DNA of 64,000 nucleotides from NCBI GenBank assembly GCA_963402885.1, contig OY727102.1, positions 11,036,001 through 11,100,000 on the forward strand, written 5' to 3'. A model generated the notes under the pieces. That model was not told the origin of the DNA, did not search any database, and worked only from the letters and a program-made list of their open reading frames with translations. Made by a program: the position numbers and the translations under genes. Positions 21,201-36,200 of the stretch are shown in pieces; the stretch's first letter is position 1, and every line of letters starts with the position of its first letter. The stretch comes from Antedon bifida. Taxonomy: Eukaryota > Echinodermata > Crinoidea > Comatulida > Antedonidae.

Positions 21201-24200
21201 ATTAGGCTAGTTAGGGACGTAGGGGGACACAACTTATCAAGCTCTTTTGAGTTTTTATGTGTTTCCTTTTTATCTTATATTATGTATTCATTTATTGTTG
21301 TATTTTTTTTTATGTTTGATGAATAAAGAATTAGAACAAAGACACGTGATTGGGTATCGCCAGACATATACAAATAAATTATGCATATTCATAAGTTATT
21401 CAAAGTGTTTTTTTCTGATTTGTTTGCCATTACTGTACTATTTATAGTTTTAATAAAAAAAAATATATTTAAATGTCAATTGGCACAAATATAGACAATG
21501 CTTTACAGGGGCGGATCCAGCATTTTGTGAAAGGGGGAGCGCAACTGTAGAGAATCCAGACCAACTCAGGCGCACCATGGTTGGGGCTGAGTTGAGCCGA
21601 TTTTGAAAATGTAAAACCTCTAGATGGTCAGAAATGGCACTCTCACGTTAAATAAATGTATTAAAAATTGATATTTTAAATATGAAAACTGAGGTACTAG
21701 CCTATTAAAGGGTGACATTTTCCCTATAGGCCCATTTTGAGTAAAAGCGTCACAACAGGGCGTTTCGCGCAAGTCAGCGTTTGCACGTACATGGCGGAAA
21801 AGGTGCTTTTTCAAGGAAGTCGACAGGACCTGTGGTGAAGAGAACTTTGTTAAATGACGCCCCAGATGGCCGGAAGAAATGGTACTCTCACACATAAAAT
21901 TCATGATAAATGGCACCTCTAATTTGCAGGAAAAGACACTCTCATAATAATGTAGCATGCTACGAATGAGCAAAACGATCATACTTTTTCCCTCCAATAA
22001 ACAGACGTGACTAATTACAGGACGATATAACATTTTGTTGCCGATTTCTTTCACTCAGTATTTAGTTTTGATTGCGTTCAAGTTCAATGCGAACATACAT
22101 CTAGGGGAAGCCCCGAAAAAAGGCGCAAATTTAATGCTTATTATGGCTCAATATTTATTTACATCAATTTGTTGAAGAAATTAAATATATAAATATGTAT
22201 CGATACAGTTGGGTGGGTGGCCTAGAAAAAAAATCGGTTGCTATAATGTATACTACATTACACAGTTACCACAGTTAGTGTACTGTAGGCCTACGATATT
22301 ATTATTAACATATCCTCTATGATGATGATCTGTAGGTAACCACGGCGTTCCATTTGACGTATATACACTTTTATTTATGCTTGCTGACTGCCAGCGATCT
22401 AAACAATAGGTAGACCTACGCGGTTGAATGGCGGTGTCCCTTGTACGAATCGTTCGTGCCCCGAGTATGGGTACGATACACGTGTCAATATCATGTTACA
22501 TCCAGGGACCAAATTGCGTTTATTTTTCAGGTGAAAATAGGCAATTCATTTCGCAACTCTTACAGACAGCAACGGATGGTGACCTCTAATAAAAAGTAAA
22601 TTAGCACGGCGCTGAAACAATGTATTTTAATCAAAGGTGAAAGTACTTTACTCTTTTTTATGCTTCTTTTCCCTATTTTTTTCCCCTTATGGTAGGATAA
22701 TTTTTTTTTTTCCAGATTTATAGGGGGCGTGCGGAGGGTACGCCCCCACCCCCCCTGGATCCGCCACTGCTTTAGTATTTTACAGTTATACGTAGGTCCA
22801 CAAATATGGATGGGTAGGCCTAATTTTATAAATGCTAAATCCTTTTTTTTTTTTGATACATTTTAAAGATATTTCAAAAAATGATTTTAGAACTAAATAA
22901 TGTTATTATAAATCTATATTCATTTCTGAATGTTTTAGCTTTTTTGTTGGAGTGGCACGCCTAAATCAGAAGAATCACAATATTTAGGCATTGGTCCTGA
23001 TGCAACACTGGTTATATTCACTCCTTGGCGCAATCGATCAAGCTATTTTTTCTCTGTATGTTTGTATAAATGTCTAAATGGCCCATTGGAAATGAATGTT
23101 CTTGATCATGTAATTAGAATGTACTCCCCTGTAATGTGTTAAATAATGACGAGCCTGTCCAAGCAGTTAGAAATAGCGATGCACTTGGTGAAGATACACA
23201 TTCCCTCAATGCCAACTGCAGACACAAAACATGCACTGAGGTCCCTAGTAAAAAAACAATTACATTTACTGAAGTTACACAGCATTGTTGTGTTTTCATT
23301 ATTATCTGCCTGAAATTCATGTTAAATACTCATCATCATTGTACTGCTTCTCCAGCTGTATTTAAATAGTGACATTTGTAGTTGTTACTACTGTATATCA
23401 AAATAAATATATATATAAAATAAAACAAAAAAACATTACCAAATGCAAGCCTCTTAATTGGTGATAGTACCCCAGCCCAATTGAGGGGTGGCAGAACAGT
23501 TTCGCACCCCTGCCAAAGTGCTTTCATAAGTACTTCTAATCTAGCTGGTAACAGGCCTTCAGATCCAAGCTTGCCTGCTTCAATCAACATGTCAATTGCA
23601 CTTCGTAGAATACTTGATTCTGGAAGTTGGTTGTAAGTTGTTGAAGCTGAAAGAAAATTATATTATGTTACTGTATCTATACATTAATGCTACTAAATTT
23701 TTCGCATAATTTTTGAAGGGATAGTGTATAACAAAATAAATGGCCGTAAAATAGTTAATTTTATTCTTGATACAATTTATTATTAGTACTTTTAAGTACT
23801 TATAAGTACTTTTATCAGAGTGCGCTTTGCAAGGTGCAGATGCGTGAACAACTAGTTCAACAACCAATCGGTTCAACGAATTTGTAAAAAATGTCATCTT
23901 TATTGACTATGTGGCATTACTTCAATTAAATTGAATTATTACTATACCTGAAACCATTGACGGCGTGGACAGTGTTACCAAATAAACATAGCCTAGAAAC
24001 CAGGAAGATTGACTCTGTAAGGTCATATCAGAATTGTCATTCATCAGCTGTAATGCAATTATTTATTATAATAAATCATTACAATGTATTACATTGCTGT
24101 GAGTGAGTCTATGGTTCTTTTAGTTTTATTATTTTTCTTTAATGTACTTAAAGTCAGATATATTTTCAAAAATGTTCTAAATGTATATTTACAAGTATGA

Positions 24201-27200
24201 TTTGCTTAACAAGATTAGTTGTTTTTGCATTGATGTCAGCAGGTAAAGTGGATTCTGAGATACCATACACAAGAGCACCTGGGCCAGCTAATAATGCTGA
24301 TAGTCCATTCATTGCTGCAAGCCTTTCTGGTGTTCCAATAGTCTTTAAAGGAAAATAAATATATAAATTCAATCACAAATTTTAACGTGGATGCCAGTGG
24401 ATATTATACTACTGTACTATATTACCAATTGTACAAAAAAAATGTACTGTAAATTATTTTTTTCCATACACATCCAACATAGGATTGCCATACAGGATAG
24501 ATAAACTATATCATGCTTATATTAAATGTCTCACTGTGCAATGTAATGCAATATTAACAGGTTTTAACTGCACAGTGTTCTAATTGATGGCAGCTCATTT
24601 ACCTTTTTCATATCTATATTAATAAACAGCTTTATACCTTATCTTCGACTCTGTCAAACCAAACTGTGCACACCTTGTTGTAACATTCAACAACCTGTGG
24701 ATAATCAGCCCTGAGCAAGCTATGTAGCAGTAAACCCAGACCTAATGAGAACATACTGGATGTCTCATGACTAGATTGAAGTGAAAGCATTTTGGTAACC
24801 ACATCCAGTACAACATCCTTTGAGGCAAGATTGGCAGCAAAGAGAGATGCTGTTACACAGCTGATGCACATTAACAAACCCTGAAATATAACAAGCAAAT
24901 AATATGAATAAGGGACAATGAAAAATAAAAAGAAGAAATGCAAACGATTTAAACCTCATCGGGCCTCATTATATGGAGGTTTAGTGTACATGTTTACTTC
25001 TTCAAATTATTCAAAGCCAATCAGCAATGAATGACACATACACGCACACACACACACACAGGTATTGAACCTATGCCTCTCACAAGCAAGCCTGATTCCC
25101 TTACTCTACAGCATATCACCAAAGTTATTTTGTACATACCTGGTTTAGATTGTTTTCATCACTGTCTAGCCTGGACTTGAGTTTACCAAACACAGAGGAG
25201 AGATGCACTCTAGTTTGTGTCGATCCATCATGACACATTCCCACCAATGCTAACATAAGGCCTAGGTAATTTCCAACGTTTTCCATATCATTCACGAGGC
25301 ATAGTTCTTCAAGTCTGTCCAGTGCCTTCATTATCATTAGTTTTCCCTGTATTGGGTAACATAAAGTTAGATTCAATGCATTGGAAACAAAAATTTAACA
25401 TTTAAAATAAAACTTTTGCAAAATCCAACAGCCTTGGGAATGTCCAAATTGTATGGTGTCTGGTTTAAACAAATAATTGTTATTTAGGGAAGAATTTAGA
25501 GCAGTCCAGTTTCGGGAGTGATGAAAAAATATAAAATATTTTGTTTGAATACTAAGTATTTGAGACAATAAATATTTAAAAATTTCCTTTAATTGGTATT
25601 CAAGAGATTGTTTTTAATTGTGGGTCTGGGTGTTTTAGCCTAAGTGTGATTGGTGTATAAGGCCACTATACTGTAGGCCTTACATGAAATATGATTTTTT
25701 TCCTCAACTTTATTGCCCCAGATTTATATTTTGTTTTGCAAACTCTGAAAATTAGTAAACTAAAGGTCTACTTACTTCTTGGTCAGTAACATCTATAAAC
25801 CTTTCCTCATATAATGTTTTAAGAAGAAATCCAAGCCCTAGACTGACATGAGAAATCTGAGTGTCTGCCAGATCTTTCTGTGGTAACTCTGCACACAAAC
25901 AGTCCACCATCTTGAATATCAACTCTGAGTGATTTGTTGTTAAAACAGGCACTAGAGTACACAGAGCCAATGAAGCACATGATTTTACCACAGGGCTTAC
26001 AGACGATTGTCCTCGTCTCTCCGAAGATCTCTTAAAAATTCAAAAAATGATGAACAATGTAATAGCTTTGTTTTTCGATATTCATACAAGAACAGTATAT
26101 CTGATGATTATATTATAAATCCAAAGGAAAATTACTGAAAAAATGACAATTCTGTGGGTATCAGTGGCTGGATCTCAATGAAGATACAAAATAAAAAAAG
26201 AAAAAGCTAAATCAAAAAAAGTAAAACAGTCAGAAAAATTAGCAGAGCTTTCGGGCAACACTAGCCCTTTATCAATGCAAGTGAGAGTACTTTGACAAAG
26301 TAGATATATTAGATTATATATATTTTTATCAAATACTAGGCTCTCTGAAAACTCCTGACATTTCTTGAGGTCAAAAAGGTCACAAATACTTTTTTACTAT
26401 TAACACATTTCAAACACCAACATTCCTGTGACATATTACAAGGATATCTGGTATTTGGAGAGTTCAGTGTATATGGAACTTTTCTACTTACTAACCTGAC
26501 ACCATGAAAAAACTCGTTTTTTTGCTTTGTAGTTATTATTCACAAGACATAACAGAGTTTCTGCTACAGTCTCCAGCCAAAAGTTTTGACCCATGTGTTC
26601 AGGGGCATCCGATTGGTTTTTTTGTGCATCTGAGCCCAGACTGTTTGCATACTTGGTGCTTACACAGGCTAGCGATGCTAGGGCTAGGATTGAGTTTGCT
26701 TGAGAACTTGGATTTCCTCTAGATTAAAAAACAATGTCTCTATAATCATGGTTTTCATGATTCTGGATAGCTTATGATAAAAAAAGCTAGAAATGATCTG
26801 ATAAAGGGTTTTGGCATCCATCCAAAAAAAATTGCAGTAAAGCCCATCCATTGGGACAGCTTTATTAGGGGGACTATATAAATCTGATTGATTGATTGAT
26901 TGATTGATTTGGGACACTTTTATGTGAAATAAACATTAAGGCCAGCCCTTATTTGGAGGGCACTCATATTAAGGGTAAACGTTGGTCCCAAAGGTGTCCC
27001 TTAATAGAGGTTCTAATGTATGACTGATTTACCTGGCACAAGATTTGAGGATATCTGTTAGCTTATCACGTGTCCATAACCAGGCTATACTCTGTGCTGT
27101 TTCAAGATCATCATCCTCTTCATCACGGTGACCATGACTTTGTTGAATCTCGAGTTCTGCTTTCCTTCCCTAAAAAATAAAGTTTGTCATACATGATTGT

Positions 27201-30200
27201 TCTATAATGTGTTATCCACCAATTTTAAACAATAAATCATCATTTTGGGCTCAAGCTTACAGTATATCCTAAAGCTCTGTCTACGCTATCAAACTTTATG
27301 TAACAAAAAAATGTAATGTACCCAAATATGGTAGTGATATGACATCATCATGTCCATATATGGGCGCATCAAATTTTGTTGTCACATAAAGTTTGATAGT
27401 GTAGACAGAGCTTAAAATGATTAATGGGGAGACTAGGTAAATTGTATATGAGCTGTTGAGACAATAAAGTGAATTATCTCACCTCTAATATAGAAAAATA
27501 AGCCCTTTCCACAAAGTTCTTCCATGAAATTGGTAGATGCAGTGATTGGAACCATTCTGAGGATTGAATAGGTACCTGAGAAATCAAAAAAGAGTTTTGC
27601 TAAATTAAATATACTGAAATCTTCACTCAAGCAGTCTTAGTCATATGAAACAAAATCTTTCTTCTCAATGTCTACTACCAACACGTACAGTTAAAGAACC
27701 TTTATTTGCATACTATTGAATATTCTATTATTGGGTTTTTTGCCACTGAAAATATTATCTTGCTTTTTTTCCTTTGGAAGAAGGAACTTTAAATATGCAT
27801 GACGTGCACTTTCAATTCGCACAAATAAATTAACATACTGTAGTAAAACATTCTTAATTCACCTCATTGACTAAAGTGGTCAGCATTTGCTGATAACCTC
27901 GTCCTGAGCTGGCAATATGGCGTCTTTCTACTTTTCCATCCCTGCCAGCACTATGTATAGACTCAAAGCAACACAACAACCCACCTAGAAAAGAAGAAAA
28001 AACAATTCAAATTTAAAGACAGAAAACTAATAACTAATTCGTGAAAGCAAAAATATAGCCGCGGTTTTCTTCAATAGGCTCGGAATTAAGTTTTAGTTCC
28101 ATTAGTAAATGGAAAAATCAATACCTTGTTAGTTTAGTCCAATTGTAAATGGTGCAATCTAATAAAAGTTAAGATTTCTATAGCTGAATGCTGCCCTCTA
28201 TTTATTTAGTACCTGCAAGGCCCGCCTTCAAGCCTGGTTGCTTATTCCGTTCATATTTGTTCTTAAGAATCCCAGAGATAGTAGAAACAGCCTTGTTGTC
28301 AGACTTCTCAATAATATCACTTGCATGATAGATACTCCGAGGTAAATCCTTCACTTCCTTTTGTACCATAGATGTTAAAAAACATCCAAAATCTGTAAAA
28401 AAAAATTTTTTTTAATGGCACATATTTTTGCATACAAATGTAGTTACACTCTAAAAGAGTGAAGATATCAAACATATAAATCTAATCAAAGTGACGTCAT
28501 GATCAATAACAACAATAAAATCGTTGTATCATCACGATACAATTGCGCATACTAATAGACTTTGATTGGACTTAAACAAAGTTAAATCATTCATTTTTTA
28601 AAATTAAATTGTCTTTAATCACAAAGATCACCTACAATCTGTTAAACTTAAGAATTTAAAAAACTCTAGTAAATTTATGCAAGCATAAATTCTCAGAGAA
28701 CAAATTCTTGCATACTGTATGATCCACCATATTCAATATTTAAAGAATAATTTCATATACAGAATTATAAAAACAAAACTATGAATGTTCATGGTAGCCT
28801 TATTTCTTGCAACAAACTGTACAACATAAAAATCTATGTAGCCTGCATTCTAGGCTTACTACCAGTACCACTATAGAAATTATTGATCTCTTGAAAAAGG
28901 GGCTAACAATAATTTCAACTAGAGTCAAGATTGACTCGAAATAGCGGGAACCTTCCATGACTACCTGGAGAGTTGGGATGTCTGCAAGATGCAAAGTAGG
29001 AAGGTTTAAAGGCTATCAGAGGCTGGAGAATTGGGATGTCTGCAAGAAGTAAAGTAGGAAGGTTTAAAGGCTATCAGAGGCTGCAGAGTTGGGATGTCTG
29101 CAAGAAGCAAAGTAGGAAGGTTAAAAGGCTATCAGAGGCCGCAGAGTTGGGATGTCTGCAAGAAGCAAGGTAGGAAGGTTTATAGGCTATCAGAGGCTGC
29201 AGAGTTGGGATGTCTGCAAGAAGCAAAGTAGGAAGGTTTAAAGGCTATCAGAGGCTGCAGAGTTGGGATGTCTGCAAGAAGAAAAGGAGGAAGGTTTAAA
29301 GGCAATATCTGTATAATAGTTCTAGGATGAATACTTTTTTGATTACCTTTGTTTTTTGTAGGAAAAAATGCAAATAGGCATTTATGCTATGCTTATGTAT
29401 GTTATTGTATTTGTATATAACTGTGAATAAACTAGTGCTTGAAGTTGTCTTTCAATATTTTTTTTTTATATAACATAACATACATAATATAGATGTTTAA
29501 CAACAATGATTCATTAAAACATTCAAAATGTATTCAATTAGTCACACAGGGGACAACCAAGAAAATGATAGTCAAGATAAAATATCATTGTTCATCAATT
29601 AATTTAATTCAAATAATTAACAAGTTTTTGACAGTGCATACATTGTGAAAATAACATCCTTAAAAATCATCTAATGTTCATTTAACTACAATAATGGTTT
29701 TATCATTAAAATAGTCATCGTCCTTTCCAACCATGGTCTATTTTATACAACACCCACATATAATATACAAATAATGAATGATTATGAGTGTAATGATACA
29801 AATAATGGCATGAGGTGAATGATGAAAGGTTATATATCAACGAGTCGATAGCAGAGTTGATATATAACCGTTCATCATTCACCAACTGTCATTATTTGTA
29901 TCATTACACGAATATAAAACATTCATCATTTGTTTTATATAACATCTAAATAGATTCCTGTCATTTGAATAAAAAAAAAGGTAGGCCTACATTTGATTCA
30001 CATTGATTAAAACAGTAACATTTGGTTTTAATAATTATATTAAATATTATTATTTATATGGATTTCATAAATATACCTACTGTTAGTGTTAATTATGTCA
30101 ACAAACGACCAAACAAGGCTGGCAAGGCTGAAACGCCTAGGCCTAGCCTAATACTAACAGGCCTAGCTACGTAGGCCTAGGCTGAAAGACAGCAATATGA

Positions 30201-33200
30201 AACTTCGACAGGCAACTGAAACTCATTTAGGCTAATTATGTTTTTTCAACAATACCACGTCTTGAAGAAATGTTCTCATTAATTAATCAAAATCCTAAAA
30301 ACGATCAAAGTTAATTTCAATGCTTTTTTGATCTAAATTAGTACATATCTCTCAAAAAATGTACATCCATCGCTAAACCAGTCATAACAATAACATTGGC
30401 GATGAAAGTACAAAATAGGTGGCGCTGTTGTTTTTCAAAAGCAATAGAATAAAAAATAAATGCATAAAAAAAAGTACTATTAAACGATAGTTTAATAGTG
30501 CATACTATTGCACGCCATGTGACCCACAATCGTCCAATCAAATGACAGGAATTTATTTAGGTGTTATATAAATACACAATATTTACCAGGCAATATGTCT
30601 TGGTCAACATGTAACAATAACTGCATGTAGCAGCATCCTGGGACATCAATATCTTCATCCTTATCATCTTCATTCTCCTCCTCATCATCTACCACCGGCC
30701 TATCTTTCTTAAGATTTGCAAGTTTCTGCCTTACATTCAAGGTAACCTACAATGAAATCAATTATTTATTTAAAGTTTGAAATTGTATGGAAAATTATGC
30801 GAAAATATTGTGAATAGTATGATGATTGGTGAATATGGTCACTGGATTCGAACACATGAGTCTGGGGTTGGTAGCAATAATGTTAAGCACCAAGATACTG
30901 TACCACAATTATATTAAACTTTTAAATAACAAAATAAACATGCAAAAGTGTAAATATGATTGGTGAAAACGGTCACTGGATTCGAACACATGAGTTACAG
31001 TGCCACTATATATTAAACTTTTAAACACATAATGACATGAAAAAATAAAATTCAAAATATTTTATGCAAAATTAATACAATGTACAATGTAATATAAAAT
31101 AAACAACAATACTGTGGTTGATTTGATGATTTAAATAATATTTTTTTTTTATAAATATGGATTCCAATACAAATACTCTAACAGTAAGATATTGAAAAAT
31201 AAGTATACAAATTAATTTTTAATGAAAAATATTTGTATTTGTTAAAAGACTGGTTTTCATAGAAATTGCACGTAATAGAAAATTGAATGCAAATTCTCTT
31301 GTGCAATAAAATTTGAACATTTTACCTCTTCAGGAAGGTCAGAAAGAGTAAACTCTTCCTGGTCAAACTTGGATAATGCCTTAAATGCAGCGCCAGAAAC
31401 GGCAGCCTTTGGATTGGATGATAGTAACCATAGCAACTCAACAACATCACATCGAAATTCCTTAGAAGATAAACATTCTTCCTATTATTACTTTTTTAAT
31501 AAAAACATAAAAGCATCATATTACTTTGTAGAAGCAATACCTTTGTAAATATATAAAGGTGGTAAATACTAATAATATTATTAACACACCTGAGTGACAC
31601 ACACTCGTAAAACCATACAAAAATACATGAACAGGTACAATAACACAATTAAAAATGTATTTGTAATGCACAAATGGAAGGAACTGAGAATAGTATTAAA
31701 ACTTTTCTTTTGCAATGTTTGCATATATCTACAATAAAGCAATATTTGGTGCTGACTATGAATATACAAATACCTCATATTCTTCAGTATTGACCACAAG
31801 ACTTGGAACAAGAGACAATAACTTGCAAAGGCTCACTTGAACCAGCATACTATGGATATAAACATAATATTACATATTAAGTTAAGTTAAGTATTTGGAT
31901 TCCTACCTGTACAAGCATTTATCTATATATAAATTATGGTTAATTCTGACATAGGCGAGCACAATGCAAAAACTTCGGTACAAATCTCCGCCTTGGATAC
32001 CTACCTTATCTATCTCAGATGTACCGCGAAACGTAGATTTGATAACATTAGTGTTCAGATCAACGCTATTGTTCCATATTTCTATCTTAGGAAGATATTA
32101 TAAAGAGTTTTTTAACAACATTTATGATTTCAACAGTATATTTTCAACTCAATTTCAATTCTTCGCGGTCAAGTAATTTCCGGGTTTACAATAAGTTCAC
32201 CTTCCAGCAACATGGTTTCAACTATTTTCTCTCTTTTATACACAAGGGAGCAGCTAAAATAATAGATTTGACCCTAAAGGTGACTGGAAACAGGCACTTT
32301 CCATCAATCAATACAGTGTCCCTTTGGAAGACGGAAGAAAAAAACAGATAGTAGGACTGGAGCTTAAGTTGGCCATTAGGCATAGCCATTTAAATTTTTG
32401 TTTATTTTAGGAACGGACCGCGCGTGTGAAAGGTACAGTAGTTAAAAAATAAAAATTATACTGCAAATTAATAAAGATCAAATTAAATATACGCCATAAA
32501 GAATCGGAATATATTGTGGGGAATAGTATTATAAAATTACATAGGGAGATTTGAGTGAAATCCCGATAGCTGAGTTTTATTAAGTAACCTGGCAGGAATA
32601 ACTGTAGGCTATCTGTGTCCTGTTAGGACCGAGATGTCTGCCCATGTTGCAAGCCGTAATGTCTTCTTTCTTGGGCCGAAACGGCCCACTCTGTCATGTC
32701 AGTTAGTTTCAAAAGATGTTTAAAATAAATAATGTATTAATACTTATTAGGATGATATTTATTTGAATAAACGCCTCTCCAATAAAACATCACTTTGAAT
32801 AATAATCCCCCACCCCCCCCCCACCCAATCCAACTATCTAATAAACGTCCATCTCATCCACATTTATAATTACACAATTATACTATTTGTAGTAGAATTC
32901 ATCGCACTGTTATCTACAATTTACCAAGCATTTGTTATTCTTTTTTACCACTTTTCATATCTATTAGAGAATTTCATTTGATTATAAATGGTACCATAAT
33001 ATTTAAACTAAAAAATTAAACATATATCCCTCGAATAAGCACCTCCCTCAAATGAACTCCGCCTCCCCACCTCCGCCCTATAAGGGCCCTACCAAACAAT
33101 AAAGACTATACTTTAAAATGTTATTAATCATCTAAGACACTGTGAAACAGAATAGTTTAGTTTTACGAATGTCAAGCATTTTCAATAATGTTAACCGACA

Positions 33201-36200
33201 GAAAACGTACAAGGAGAACATTATCATTCCGAGAACCATCGTCTACACTTCCTAGAGGGGGAGCGAGCGAAGCGAGCTCACCCTCTAGTGTAAAAAATGC
33301 AGAGTATTTCAATTATTTTTTTCAGGGGCACAATATACAATATCTTCTAATAGAGTCAGTCTAATTACCGAAAAAAAACCCGAAAAGAACCAAAAACAAA
33401 CCGAAAACAAAATAAAAAAATTTAAATACTGAAAACAAATTTGTATAATATTTTTTTTAATGTTGCCTTCTACTGATGTGTGTTTCTAAAGCTAAGACCA
33501 TGCAGAGAGAAAACCACGCGTGCAAAAGCCAAGGAAGACCCTACGAAATAGTAGTGTGCACAAAATACAACTCAAAATTTTACTGAATAGATTTTATTGT
33601 GAATCGTTATCGTGAGCTTGTTTTAAGTATACTTGTATATATAGTCCCTAATATTATCAATATTCTTAAAATATCATTTTTGTATTATTATCTTTTGAAA
33701 TTCTACAATTAAATTGATCATCATTAACGTATTCACAATTAATGTGGGAGTACATGCATTGGTTTCTGGATCAAAAATCGAAAGATTAAAATCAAAATCT
33801 GTTTATAGATTCTGTAAGTAAATATACGGTGTTATCATTGAGTTTGTACAATTTTTAGTTGTATTTTGGGCACACTAACATTTCGTAGGGACTTCCTTGG
33901 CTTTTCCACATGCGGTCTTCTCTATGTCATGGTCTTAGCTTTAGAAACACCCATCAGTAGAGGGCGACGTTAAAAACAAATTATAAAAATTTGGTTTTGA
34001 TATTTAGATTTTTTTTTATTTTGTATTCGGTTTGTTTTCGGTAATTAGACTGACCATCTTTAATAATACTTGATTGGTTTATTATATTTAACATGACCTA
34101 CCGTTCATCATGTTGTAGTTTAGGTGACAGTAAGCCCCATGTTGATCTGATATCCACAACTTCAGCCTCACAAAGTGCAGCAACGCCTTCCAGAGCAAAG
34201 CTTGCTGGGATAGCATGATGACTTTCAGTATAGTCACTAAGAATAGTTGACAACAAATGCAGAAGATCGGGTCCATGTTGAAAAGGTCTGCAAAAATGCA
34301 ATGTAATTGGTATTTTTAGACAAAAGGCCATCATGGTCAAAGGTCAATTAGAATTGCAATACATTTACATTCGCATTTATTTGACTGAGGCGCTTATTCG
34401 ATCATTTATTCAATTCTATCTTTACATTCAAATAGCCTCCAAAATGGAAGAAAATCAAGAGGAAGAAAAACAATACTACGTAATGACAAACAAAATTTTA
34501 GAAAGTCCTGAGTAAAAGATTAAAATAATTGATGTGTGTCTTTCACATGTATCACCCAGTATCATAACACACATGTAAAATTTAGGGAATTTTCCTATGA
34601 TAGGTCATATGTGGCTGGTCCGGAGATAAAGCATTCGGAATCGGGTAACATAAGACAAAATACCTTGTAATGCATATATCTCTCATAGTTGCCGTCTTTG
34701 CCAGTAACTCCTCATTGTACTCAAAAGATTTTGGTTGACTTTTTTGCATGTCAAAGGTCAACATTTTTTGAAGATGTGGAAAACATCGATCCTAAATAAG
34801 TAAAATTTTAAACAAACCAAAAAATAAATGGCAACAAAAATAGAAAACTGTCAGAGATAGTTTTTGCTAGGTTAAAAAAAAACTAATGTCGATGATGATA
34901 GCATAGATTCTACAGTCTGCTGACTAGTCTCACCCTGGTCCTTGAAATGTTTATGTTTTAATGGCTGCATTGTTTCTCATTACAAAAAACATTTTATTTT
35001 TGTATGAAATGAGACTTTTATTTGACATTTTTTTTAAAGCGTTACATTGACAGGAAAACATGCTTTAAGCGTGGTTCCCACTAGAACGCATCGCAGTATG
35101 AAGCAAGGTGCTGTATTGTGTAATCACAAGTGGGAACCGACGACACAATAGTGCTGCAAACATCGCAGGTTTGATTTCACGCAGACAGGGGAAAACACAA
35201 TTATTAGAAGGGCATTTACTTACGTTGCGTAGATTGCGTTACATTGCGTTGGGTTGACAATACAATTCTACAACACTTAAAATGGCAGAAACAATACAAC
35301 ATATTCAACCCTACTTTTACAATTTATTACCTGAAGTTTCCATAATGCTGATAGTAACCTAATAGAAACAGGAAACATGTCTTGTGTTGCTCCGAGTGAC
35401 TGAATCACCTTCAAGGCAGGTGAGATGTTATACCTGTGCGTAGCTGTTTGGGGGATGGCATTCAAAATGTGCATGGTGACTGGAGGCCGGTCTTCAACTC
35501 CAAGCAAGTATAGTAATAAAGTTAAAATTACAGGAGACTATGAAGCAAAATATAAACTGTCTATTATATACTATAATATTTAATACATTTTAAAAAACAT
35601 TTGTTTACAGTACTTCCAAATTTGCAATAAATTGCTAATACCATCACTTCAGTTGGGTTTTTAGTGGGTGTTTGTTCGAGGGGGTGTAAAAAAACTAACA
35701 TTTATTCCCAAAAACTACAATTCCCACTTAAATTATCTTTAGGGTAAGTTTCAGGTCACAGCAACACTAATCAGTGACTGCACCTGAACCTAAAGATAGT
35801 CTGACCTAGGAGCAAAAAGAAAGTACATACAGTATATCGCTGGTGTTATAAGATGGTGTTGGTGTTATTCTGGTGTATATCAGAGGGCTGTTATAAGCCA
35901 AAGGCTAGAGGGCGTCCTCCAGACTGAAAAGTGATTCCAACAGGAGGGGGAACCAATAAGATGGCGGCCGTAAATGTGTTCAAAAACATTATTTAATATA
36001 AAAAACAATAATCTAATATAATACATTAAGACCACATAAATTACACATATTCTTGTCAAAGCACAGTGAAGTTTTATAAAATTAAATATATTGTTAATTG
36101 CAATGGAATGAATAATTTCTTGGTAATCTAGCATTTTTTGTATACGAGGATCAAATGGAATGCGTTCACGTTTATACGCTTAACACGCTGCATTGTGTAT

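Noticed and set aside
21620-22054. 144-codon minus-strand frame inside the hAT-like element
   Set aside because: No transposase motif, atypical composition, lies in a non-autonomous element.
28968-29303. CRISPR array
   Set aside because: Whole 58-bp units repeat head to tail without unique spacers, in an animal intron.
34333-34515. Small frame in FOCAD intron 8
   Set aside because: Intronic, ends after a poly-Glu/Lys stretch, no family resemblance.
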